Below are positions 1-4,620 of a DNA stretch of 5,561 nt, in pieces. This DNA is from JBMNQH01 sp050944035 (GTDB lineage: Bacteria > Bacillota > Clostridia > Oscillospirales > Oscillospiraceae). The stretch is from positions 1-5,561 of the forward strand of contig JBMNQH010000046.1 in NCBI GenBank assembly GCA_050944035.1, given 5' to 3'. The notes under the pieces were generated by a model. The model did no database searches. It was not told the DNA's origin and was given only the letters and a program-made list of their open reading frames with translations. The position numbers and the translations under genes are program-made. Numbering within the stretch: the first letter of the stretch is position 1; each line of letters begins with the position of its first letter.

Positions 1-1
1 C

Positions 2-397
2 ACAAAATGTCGGAATGAAGCGAAAAAATACACTGAGCAGCTCAAGGTCAAAGCGCCGTCGCTTGATGCGTTAGTCCGCTCGCTGTCAGGCGGAAATCAG
101 CAGAAAATAGTTGTGGCAAAATGGCTGCTCCGGAATACAGATGTGCTGATTTTTGATGAACCCACACGGGGCATAGACATCGGCGCAAAAGATGAAATAT
201 GTGAGCTTTTGATCGGCCTTGCCGACATGGGGAAAGCCGTCATCATGATCTCGTCGGAGATGCAGGAAATACAGCGGGTATGCGACAGGATCCTTGTCAT
301 GCACGAGGGAGAGATTGCGGGAGAGCTTGATGCAGACAGCGCCACGCAGGAGGACATCATGCGCTTGGCATCAAAATGTGACATGCAGGCAGAATGA
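2..397 (+). CDS. Sugar ABC transporter ATP-binding protein, RbsA/MglA type (C-terminal part, 5' truncated by window edge)
   Basis: This is the last 131 residues of an ATPase that would energise monosaccharide import at the inner face of the membrane. The reading frame is open to the window edge, so the start lies outside. Counting from the first complete codon, the ABC signature LSGGNQQK is at residues 28-35, Walker B DVLIFDEP at 47-54 (catalytic Glu 53), and the D-loop region TRGIDIGAK follows at once. The usual H-loop histidine is replaced within ISSEMQEI, which is typical of the second nucleotide-binding domain of the two-domain RbsA/MglA/XylG sugar ATPases. Those proteins are about 500 aa, so only the end of the second domain is visible. 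The stop is 16 nt before the permease start, which indicates one operon. The family is secure; the sugar (ribose, fructose, galactose, xylose or other) cannot be told from this part. Confidence 0.95.
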   Translation, partial: TKCRNEAKKYTEQLKVKAPSLDALVRSLSGGNQQKIVVAKWLLRNTDVLIFDEPTRGIDIGAKDEICELLIGLADMGKAVIMISSEMQEIQRVCDRILVMHEGEIAGELDADSATQEDIMRLASKCDMQAE

Positions 398-413
398 AAG
401 GAATGACCTTAAA

Positions 414-1427
414 ATGAAAAATTCAATGGGAAAACTGAAAAAGATTCCTATCGCAAAGATTCCTATACAAAGCATGGCAATAGTGCTTGGACTCATCCTA
501 ATGGTCACGTTTTTCTCAATAGCTTCATCTAACTTTTTGACTCCGTCGAACATCAATAACATTCTGCTTGCAACGATGATAAACGGCGTTTTGTCTGTCG
601 GTGCTCTTTATGTTGTCGTTACCGGAGGCATCGATGTATCTATCGGCACGTCTATGACCTTTGTGAGCGTTATGCTCGGCGTGTTCATGAACTGGTGGGG
701 AATGCCGGCATGGATGGGCATTATTTGCGGCATACTGACCGGCGCAGCAGTAGGTTTGATCAACGGCATCATGGTGACAAAAATGAAGATCACGCCGTTC
801 ATTGCCACGCTCGGCATGCAGATGGCCACAGCGGGTCTAGCCATCGTGATAACAGACGGAACGCCCATATATTTCACACAGATACAGGGGTATCAGAACA
901 TTGCGCTTGGTTCGCCGTTTGCCGCCTGGTTTGCAGATCTCGGCATTGCGGATTACGCAATTAACACCGGCGTTATCATCATGTTCCTGCTAGCAATCCT
1001 GTTTGGCATTATGCTTGCAAAGACATCTTTCGGCAGATACCTGTATGCCATTGGCAATAACAGAGAATCAACACGCCTCTCAGGCATAAAGGTGGATAAG
1101 TGGGAGCTTCTTGCCTATATTGTTGCCGGGAGCATGGCTGCGGTTGCCGGAATACTTATGACTTCCCGAATGAATACAGCGTATCCATCGATTGGCAGCG
1201 GATATGAAATGAACGCAGTTGCGGCGTGCGTTATCGGCGGTGCTTCTCTCGCAGGCGGCAAGGGTACGATGAAGGGTGCGATCCTTGGTGCATTTATTAT
1301 GAGCGTGCTCACAAATGGACTTCGCCTGTTGAGTTTCTCCACAGAATGGCAAAAGGTACTGACGGGTGTGATCATTATTATTGCCGTGTATATCGATATT
1401 GTGGGAAAGAGAAAAAAGAATGGCTGA
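414..1427 (+). CDS. Sugar ABC transporter permease, RbsC/BPD_transp_2 family
   Basis: A complete 337-aa integral membrane permease, the usual length for RbsC-type subunits, forming the membrane channel for a monosaccharide. It has about eight to ten hydrophobic segments, the first near residues 18-37. Family hallmarks are GGIDVSIGT at 71-79, a GLINGIMVTKMKITPFIATLG stretch at 114-134, the cytoplasmic coupling-loop region GRYLYAIGNNRESTRLSGIKV at 207-227, a GSGYEMNAVAACVIGG stretch at 261-276 and LAGGKGTMKGAILGAFI at 279-295. The ATG at 414 is chosen because AAAGGA lies about 11 nt upstream and it begins just after the ATPase stop. An earlier in-frame ATG at 294 would overlap the ATPase by about 100 bases and has no family support; ATG 426 is a weaker alternative. 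The 3' end overlaps the kinase start by 8 nt. Substrate is unknown. Confidence 0.95.
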   Translation: MKNSMGKLKKIPIAKIPIQSMAIVLGLILMVTFFSIASSNFLTPSNINNILLATMINGVLSVGALYVVVTGGIDVSIGTSMTFVSVMLGVFMNWWGMPAWMGIICGILTGAAVGLINGIMVTKMKITPFIATLGMQMATAGLAIVITDGTPIYFTQIQGYQNIALGSPFAAWFADLGIADYAINTGVIIMFLLAILFGIMLAKTSFGRYLYAIGNNRESTRLSGIKVDKWELLAYIVAGSMAAVAGILMTSRMNTAYPSIGSGYEMNAVAACVIGGASLAGGKGTMKGAILGAFIMSVLTNGLRLLSFSTEWQKVLTGVIIIIAVYIDIVGKRKKNG

Positions 1428-2361
1428 AAAATACGATGTCGTTGCGCTGGGGGAATACCTGGTGGATTTTTCGCCGAGCGGATGCGGAAAAATGGGCAAT
1501 CCTCTCTACGAGATGAACCCCGGCGGTGCGCCGACAAACTGTCTTGCCGCCTGCTCGGCACTGGGTGGTAAAACAGCAATCATAGGAGCGGTCGGGGCCG
1601 ATTTGTTCGGGGCTTTTCTGAAAAGGAAGGCCGCAGATGCCAACATAGATATAAGCGGACTGCAGACGGTACAGATGAACACAACTCTTGTATTCGTTAG
1701 TGTCGATAAGACAGGAAACCGCGAATTTGCATTTGTGAGGGATCCGGGTGCTGACACGCAGATAGATGCAGACAAAACGAACATGAGTCTTATAGACAAC
1801 GCACGGTATTTTCATTTCGGCACGCTTTCTCTTACCGATGAACCGGCACGAAGCGCCACCATATGTGCCGTGAGACATGCAAAACAGCTGGGCGTGCGCA
1901 TTTCATTTGACCCGAACTATCGCGCGCCGCTTTGGAAGGATGAAGCCGATGCGATAAAATGGATGCGCTGGGGGCTAGAGCAAGCGGATCTCGTGAAAAT
2001 ATCTGAGGAAGAACTACAGATGCTGTTCGGTAAAGATATAGACACAGGTGCGAAAGAGGCTCTGTCGTTTGGTGTGCAGGAACTGTATGTTACTGCCGGA
2101 AGCCGCGGCGCATATTTCTATTCGCACGGCGAGCAGTGTTATGATAAAGGCTTCTCTGTCGAGGCAGTTGATACCACTGGTTGTGGAGATGCTTTCACAG
2201 GAGCGATTTTGTATCAAAGCTGCCGGGAGGCAGGTAAAAGTGCGGTCGAGAGACTTCGTTTTGCAAATGCGGTAGGAGCGCTGTGCGCCATGCGCCTTGG
2301 GGGCATGAGTTCAATGCCGGATATGAAGCTGGTTGCCCACATGCTCGAAAACGGCGTATAG
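1420..2361 (+). CDS. PfkB-family carbohydrate kinase, fructokinase-like
   Basis: A 313-aa cytoplasmic ribokinase/PfkB-fold enzyme that would transfer phosphate from ATP to a sugar, probably the one imported by the preceding ABC transporter. PfkB signature 1 spans GGAPTN (35-40) through IGAVGADLFG (56-64). DPNYR at 164-168 and VKISEEE at 192-198 are typical of fructokinases, VTAGSRGA is at 224-231, and PfkB signature 2 is DTTGCGDAF at 251-259 with catalytic base Asp257. The usual DTTGAGD alanine is cysteine here, a mild variant. The ATG at 1420 has GGGAAAGAG about 8 nt upstream and overlaps the permease stop (1425-1427), which suggests translational coupling. An upstream in-frame TTG at 1381 lies deep in the permease gene and is less likely. 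Fructokinase is the best guess from the N-terminal and DPNYR features; 2-keto-3-deoxygluconate kinase or another PfkB member is possible. Confidence 0.92.
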   Translation: MAEKYDVVALGEYLVDFSPSGCGKMGNPLYEMNPGGAPTNCLAACSALGGKTAIIGAVGADLFGAFLKRKAADANIDISGLQTVQMNTTLVFVSVDKTGNREFAFVRDPGADTQIDADKTNMSLIDNARYFHFGTLSLTDEPARSATICAVRHAKQLGVRISFDPNYRAPLWKDEADAIKWMRWGLEQADLVKISEEELQMLFGKDIDTGAKEALSFGVQELYVTAGSRGAYFYSHGEQCYDKGFSVEAVDTTGCGDAFTGAILYQSCREAGKSAVERLRFANAVGALCAMRLGGMSSMPDMKLVAHMLENGV

Positions 2362-2430
2362 GGTATCCGATGTTCAAGTAGAATTTCAGAATATAGGCAG
2401 AAAAACGGGCGTGTTGCAGAATAAACCCAC

Positions 2431-2480
2431 AAAAAGCCACATTGACCATCCCGAAAGGGCTTGGCTGATGTGGTTTTTTG
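2431..2480. terminator. Rho-independent terminator, probably bidirectional, at the end of the sugar operon
   Basis: A hairpin pairs CCACAT (2437-2442) with ATGTGG (2468-2473). Inside it, CCA/TGG and CCC/GGG pairs close a GAAA tetraloop at 2453-2456. TTTTTT follows on the + strand (2474-2479), and AAAAA precedes the stem (2431-2435), which reads as TTTTT after the hairpin on the - strand. It therefore fits termination of the kinase operon from the left and of transcription arriving from the right. It lies about 70 nt after the kinase stop. Confidence 0.88.
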
Positions 2481-2563
2481 CGAAGGACGGTATAGCGTAC
2501 CTGAGGCGATCTTTGCCCCGCTTACTCTTTCGGATAAAAATATCGCCTGTTTTCAGATGGTTG
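2481..2563. other. Non-coding spacer between operon terminator and insertion sequence
   Basis: No ORF with a ribosome binding site is seen here. The one structure is a 7-bp inverted repeat, AGGCGAT at 2504-2510 and ATCGCCT at 2542-2548, separated by 31 nt. The loop is long and no strong T-run follows on either strand, so it is not called a terminator. Joined across the insertion sequence, this spacer would have been the 3' flank of the TPR gene at 3852-4250. Together with the terminator and the left end of the IS it makes up the gene-free interval 2362-2664. Confidence 0.5.
2561..2563. repeat. Probable target-site duplication, left copy (TTG)
   Basis: TTG directly precedes the left inverted repeat, and the same three bases directly follow the right one. 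Duplications of 2-4 bp are usual for IS30 elements. Three bases can match by chance, so support is moderate. Confidence 0.6.
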
Positions 2564-2584
2564 ATTGTAAAATCAAGTTGGACA
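2564..2584 (+). repeat. IS30 left terminal inverted repeat (IRL)
   Basis: The arm begins ATTGTAAAAT and ends with the conserved core CAAGTTGGACA (2574-2584). It matches the reverse complement of 3802-3822 at 18 of 21 positions; the 11-bp inner core is identical. Mismatches are at positions 5, 8 and 10 from the outer end. Confidence 0.87.
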
Positions 2585-2614
2585 GATAAAAGAAATCCAT
2601 AGTGATTTGCCCGG

Positions 2615-2623
2615 TGGTAGAAT
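2615..2623 (+). promoter_or_regulatory. Candidate extended -10 promoter of the transposase gene
   Basis: TGGTAGAAT contains a TGn extension followed by TAGAAT, one mismatch from TATAAT. It lies about 40 nt before the transposase start, within the element. No convincing -35 hexamer is found 16-18 nt upstream, so this would be a weak extended -10 promoter, in keeping with the low expression usual for transposases. Confidence 0.4.
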
Positions 2624-2664
2624 GGAGTTGAAAAGACAACATTCACCAAAGGAGAGCAATCACT

Positions 2665-3720
2665 ATGGCCTGCCCTAAGTATAGCACAGAAATGGCGGAA
2701 CGCAAGAAGGGACAGCACTTGCGAATGGAAGAGCGCGGAGCCATCAAAGCGCTGGAAAAGCAGGGGCTGGGAGTACGAGCCATCGCAAGAGCGATAGGAT
2801 GTGCCCCGACCACCGTGACGAACGAACTGCGGCGAGGCACGCCCGCCCGAAAGAGTACACGAGGGCGGACCCCAAGCTATTCGCCCAGGCAGGGGGAAGC
2901 AGTTTATGCAGCGAACCGAGCGAACTGTCACAGGCCGACCCAAACAGAGAAATGCAGCAACTTTATCGAATGGGTGGGCACACAAATCCGGGAACACAAA
3001 TGGTCACTGGATGCTTGTTGCGGGTACGCGAAACTGCATGACCTGTTTGAAGCGACAGAAATGGTCTGTACGCGAACTCTCTACAATATGGTGTGGCGTG
3101 GAGACGTGTCCATTAAACCCACAGAATTGCCTGAAGCATTGAAACGAAAGGCAACAAAGCATCGTGAAATGGCGAACAAACGGCACTACGGCGCGAGTAT
3201 TTCGACCCGTCCGGAAATTGCTTGTCTTCGTCTTGAAGAAGGACACTGGGAGGGCGATACCGTGGTCGGTAAGCGCGCCGGACAAGAATCAGTGGTGTTT
3301 TCCCTACTGGAAAAGAAGACAGAAACCTACCTGGCGTTCCGTATTCCCGGCAAGACCAGCGAAGCTGTGATGGGTCTCATGACCGCGCTGCACGATGAAT
3401 ACTGCGAAAACTTCTCCCGTATCTTTAAGACCATTACAGTCGACAATGGCAGCGAGTTTGCCGACTTCGCTCAAGTGGAACAATGGGGAACCAAAGCTTT
3501 CTTTGCTCATCCCTACACATCTTGGGAGCGCCCGCAAAACGAACGGCACAACGGCCTGTTCCGCGCTTTTGTTCCGAAGGGAGCCTCCATTGAGGCTTTC
3601 TCCGACGAAGATATTCTTTCCGCCGCTGACGAACTGAATGGACGCCCTCGCAAGAAACTCGGATATCGCACTCCTGAAGAGCTATTCGATGCCTTTCTCG
3701 ATGCTGTATTCGCTGCGTGA
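2665..3720 (+). CDS. IS30-family transposase (DDE recombinase)
   Basis: A 351-aa transposase that would bind the inverted repeats and catalyse cutting and strand transfer of its own IS. The N-terminal region, about residues 18-57, is a helix-turn-helix of the IS30 type (MEERGAIKALEK, then VRAIARAIGCAPTTVTNELRRG). The C-terminal half is the RNase H-like integrase core: first Asp in HWEGDTVVG (D198), second in TVDNGSEF (D260), and Glu in RPQNERHNGLFR (E293), 33 residues later as expected for IS30. FVPKG (302-306) and the C-terminal NGRPRKKLGYRTPEELF stretch (325-341) are also family signatures. The ATG at 2665 has AAAGGAGAG with a spacing of about 10 nt. Length is normal, and no frameshift, stop or missing catalytic residue is seen, so the protein could be active. 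Confidence 0.97.
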   Translation: MACPKYSTEMAERKKGQHLRMEERGAIKALEKQGLGVRAIARAIGCAPTTVTNELRRGTPARKSTRGRTPSYSPRQGEAVYAANRANCHRPTQTEKCSNFIEWVGTQIREHKWSLDACCGYAKLHDLFEATEMVCTRTLYNMVWRGDVSIKPTELPEALKRKATKHREMANKRHYGASISTRPEIACLRLEEGHWEGDTVVGKRAGQESVVFSLLEKKTETYLAFRIPGKTSEAVMGLMTALHDEYCENFSRIFKTITVDNGSEFADFAQVEQWGTKAFFAHPYTSWERPQNERHNGLFRAFVPKGASIEAFSDEDILSAADELNGRPRKKLGYRTPEELFDAFLDAVFAA

Positions 3721-3734
3721 CTTTTGAAAATTTT

Positions 3735-3773
3735 CCGGGCACGGCTCCGGCCTACGGCCTCCGCCGTGCCCGG
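3735..3773. repeat. Large GC-rich nested hairpin inside the IS, downstream of the transposase
   Basis: CCGGGCACGGC (3735-3745) pairs perfectly with GCCGTGCCCGG (3763-3773). Inside, GGCC (3749-3752) can pair with GGCC (3756-3759) around a TAC loop, flanked by TCC on both sides. A perfect 10-bp palindrome CGGGCGCCCG (3771-3780) overlaps its right edge. No T-tract follows on the + strand, so it is not a classic intrinsic terminator, though it could stall RNA polymerase or protect the transposase mRNA 3' end. Its position, 15 nt after the stop and 29 nt before the right inverted repeat, makes it part of the element. Confidence 0.75.
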
Positions 3774-3801
3774 GCGCCCGCTCCTCTCTATCTTCCGGCA
3801 G

Positions 3802-3822
3802 TGTCCAACTTGTTCTTGCAAT
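3802..3822 (-). repeat. IS30 right terminal inverted repeat (IRR)
   Basis: Read inward on the - strand this arm begins ATTGCAAGAA and continues into the same CAAGTTGGACA core as the left end. On the + strand the core is TGTCCAACTTG (3802-3812). Identity with the left arm stops at 3822. Confidence 0.87.
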
Positions 3823-3825
3823 TTG
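3823..3825. repeat. Probable target-site duplication, right copy (TTG)
   Basis: TTG directly follows the right inverted repeat and matches bases 2561-2563. Removing the IS and one TTG gives a continuous empty site reading GATGG-TTG-CGATTGC. Confidence 0.6.
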
Positions 3826-3851
3826 CGATTGCTTTTTATTTTTGAATAATG

Positions 3852-4250
3852 TCATTTTTTCTCCCTCCTGACTGCATGACCGATTCCCTTTTCGTCATAC
3901 TCGATCACATAAGGCGACGGGGCTGCCTCCGGGCAATCGCTCTCATCAAACGCGCATTTGCCGCAAGAATAAAATGTACCGTAAACCTCCAGATTTTGCC
4001 GCGCCGGTATATAGGTGGGGTCCAGCGCATAGGCTGCGCGGAAATGTTTCATAGCACCCACATGGTCTCCCTCTTTTTCCAGCACAATGCCAAACAGGTT
4101 ATGGGGCTGGGGCGCATTGGGGAATTCTCCCATAGCCTTACAAATCATTGCCGCGCATTTCTGATAGTCGCGGGCGGTGGAATATTTCCGCACGGCAGCA
4201 CAAAGCTCCTGAAGCTGTGTACTGCGGGTGTTCGTTTCCTGTGTCATCAT
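3852..4250 (-). CDS. Small TPR-repeat protein with CxxC motif, function unknown
   Basis: A 132-aa soluble protein with no signal peptide or membrane segment. A degenerate tetratricopeptide-like helix pair is seen near residues 24-44 (TARDYQKCAAMICKAMGEFPN region). A clear TPR unit follows at about 47-80: APQPHNLFGIVLEKEGD, then HVGAMKHFRAAYALDP. TPRs usually mediate protein-protein contacts. After the repeats comes a short cysteine-bearing segment, YSCGKCAFDESDC (residues 94-106; Cys96, Cys99, Cys106), which might bind metal or be redox-active, and then a charged tail ending RREKK. The ATG at 4250 is chosen because AAGGAGG (4259-4265) lies 8 nt upstream; the next codon is also ATG. The + strand ORF over the same bases lacks such a site and any family features. 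The gene is divergent from the CorA-family gene and its stop is 26 nt from the insertion sequence. I do not recognise a named family. Confidence 0.85.
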   Translation of the reverse strand: MMTQETNTRSTQLQELCAAVRKYSTARDYQKCAAMICKAMGEFPNAPQPHNLFGIVLEKEGDHVGAMKHFRAAYALDPTYIPARQNLEVYGTFYSCGKCAFDESDCPEAAPSPYVIEYDEKGIGHAVRREKK

Positions 4251-4258
4251 GTTGATGG

Positions 4259-4274
4259 CCTCCTTTTCAAAAGG
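4259..4274 (-). promoter_or_regulatory. Ribosome binding site of the TPR gene with overlapping palindrome
   Basis: On the - strand AAGGAGG (4259-4265) is 8 nt from the ATG at 4250 and fixes that start. It overlaps a perfect palindrome CCTTTTGAAAAGG (4262-4274). A short RNA hairpin pairing CCTT with AAGG would cover part of the binding site. Such a 4-bp stem is weak, so a regulatory role is speculative. Confidence 0.6.
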
Positions 4275-4291
4275 ATTTTCTTTACATTGTC

Positions 4292-4297
4292 ATTGTA
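4292..4297 (-). promoter_or_regulatory. Candidate -10 box for the TPR gene, lacking a -35
   Basis: TACAAT on the - strand lies about 42 nt upstream of the ATG. The hexamer 17 nt further upstream (CGGCGC) has no resemblance to TTGACA. The CTCAC repeats end about 11 nt upstream of the -10, the layout expected of a promoter that needs an activator in place of a -35 box. A second -10-like hexamer, GACAAT (4286-4291), overlaps it. Confidence 0.45.
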
Positions 4298-4308
4298 GCG
4301 CAGGTGCC

Positions 4309-4355
4309 GTGAGTGCGCCGTGAGAGATTTGCATTTCCTGTGAGAATGCTGTGAG
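4309..4355. promoter_or_regulatory. Four GTGAG direct repeats, putative response-regulator operator
   Basis: GTGAG occurs at 4309-4313, 4320-4324, 4340-4344 and 4351-4355, each preceded by CC, GCC, CT or GCT. Start-to-start spacings are 11, 20 and 11 bp, so all four lie on nearly the same face of the DNA helix. Pairs of short direct repeats with an 11-bp period are the usual binding site of dimeric OmpR/PhoB-family response regulators. The array runs from about 11 to 60 nt upstream of the TPR gene -10 box and is more than 120 bp from the CorA promoter, so control of the TPR gene is more likely. The regulator is not encoded in this window. Confidence 0.5.
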
Positions 4356-4476
4356 AAATGAAACGGATTAGGGTAATTTCAGATTCTTATTTCAGTCTGT
4401 AACCGTTCCGTTTGAGGTTCCGGTATTGATTGAATGCATAGAAAAAACTCCGAACGAATAATGACACCCGTTTGTG
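4356..4476. other. Non-coding spacer upstream of the CorA promoter
   Basis: This AT-richer part of the divergent intergenic region holds no supported gene. It carries AAACGGA (4361-4367) with an inverted copy TCCGTTT (4407-4413), and a direct repeat GTTCCG at 4405-4410 and 4417-4422 with a 12-bp period. These may be operator half-sites for the CorA promoter about 55 bp downstream, but each is short enough to arise by chance. Confidence 0.35.
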
Positions 4477-4505
4477 TTGACGTTATCGCGTATGAGCGAT
4501 ATGAT
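4477..4505 (+). promoter_or_regulatory. Sigma-A-type promoter of the CorA-family gene
   Basis: TTGACG (4477-4482) and TATGAT (4500-4505) are separated by 17 bp, each one mismatch from consensus. An overlapping TATAAT at 4506-4511 is a perfect -10 hexamer but would leave a 23-bp spacer. Transcription should start near 4512-4518, giving a leader of about 105-110 nt before the CorA start. Confidence 0.75.
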
Positions 4506-4527
4506 TATAATCTGGCAGGAAAACAGA

Positions 4528-4597
4528 ACACCGCAAAACCGTATCATCCAACCGTATAGCCTGTTGACGGGCTGTACGCTGGTGTGTTTTGCGGCGG
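4528..4597 (+). promoter_or_regulatory. Long nested hairpin in the CorA 5' leader
   Basis: The outer stem pairs CCGCAAAAC (4531-4539) with GTTTTGCGG (4586-4594), nine perfect pairs. Inside it, CCA (4548-4550) pairs with TGG (4580-4582). After a small internal loop, an 11-bp stem pairs CGTATAGCCTG (4553-4563) with CGGGCTGTACG (4568-4578), with two G-U pairs, around a TTGA loop (4564-4567). The structure starts soon after the predicted transcription start and ends about 12 nt before the ribosome binding site. No T-tract follows, so it is not a simple terminator. It does not look like the much longer M-box magnesium riboswitch. A cis-regulatory role is inferred from placement only. Confidence 0.55.
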
Positions 4598-4608
4598 GGT
4601 TGAGATAC

Positions 4609-4615
4609 AAGGAGG
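4609..4615 (+). promoter_or_regulatory. Ribosome binding site of the CorA-family gene
   Basis: AAGGAGG is a full consensus site. It lies 5 nt before the ATG at 4621 and 8 nt before the adjacent ATG at 4624. It rules out the much earlier in-frame TTG at 4474, which overlaps the promoter. Confidence 0.9.
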
Positions 4616-4620
4616 ATCAC

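Larger units (their letters stand above)
2564..3822 (+). mobile_element. IS30-family insertion sequence, apparently complete (about 1259 bp)
   Basis: The element is bounded by 21-bp imperfect inverted repeats matching at 18 of 21 positions, contains one full-length IS30-type transposase, and is flanked on both sides by TTG, a plausible 3-bp target duplication. Size, single-ORF layout and short target duplication all fit the IS30 family. It lies between two convergent genes and breaks no recognisable coding sequence. The exact ends were set by eye from where repeat identity stops and could be off by one or two bases. The uninterrupted transposase and matching ends suggest a recent or active copy; that is inference. 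Confidence 0.88.

Noticed and set aside
1378..1878. 166-aa ORF on the - strand inside the kinase gene
   Set aside because: It is antisense to a well-supported PfkB kinase and shows no domain or ribosome binding site.
2504..2548. AGGCGAT/ATCGCCT inverted repeat as an intrinsic terminator
   Set aside because: The 31-nt loop is long and no solid T-tract follows on either strand.
2386..2997. 203-aa ORF on the - strand across the operon terminator and IS left end
   Set aside because: It crosses the terminator, the IS boundary and the transposase gene, with no start signal; it is a frame shadow.
3811..3822. Outward -35 in the right IS end forming a junction promoter with TAAAAT in the left end after circle formation
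   Set aside because: TTGTTC or TTGCAA to TAAAAT would give spacers of roughly 13 or 8 nt with a 3-bp junction, too short for a standard promoter.
2563..3831. GATTG on both sides as a 5-bp target duplication
   Set aside because: It would shift the IS ends so that the inverted repeats are no longer at matching distances from the ends; TTG with 21-bp repeats fits better.
3849..4298. 149-aa ORF on the + strand antisense to the TPR gene
   Set aside because: It has no ribosome binding site and no recognisable family features; the - strand frame has AAGGAGG at proper spacing and a TPR motif.
4392..4610. 72-aa ORF on the - strand within the divergent intergenic region
   Set aside because: It would start with TTG without an upstream Shine-Dalgarno and is antisense to the CorA promoter and leader; no family resemblance.
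4512..4620. M-box (ykoK) magnesium riboswitch
   Set aside because: The leader is too short and shows a single nested hairpin instead of the multi-helix M-box architecture with a terminator.
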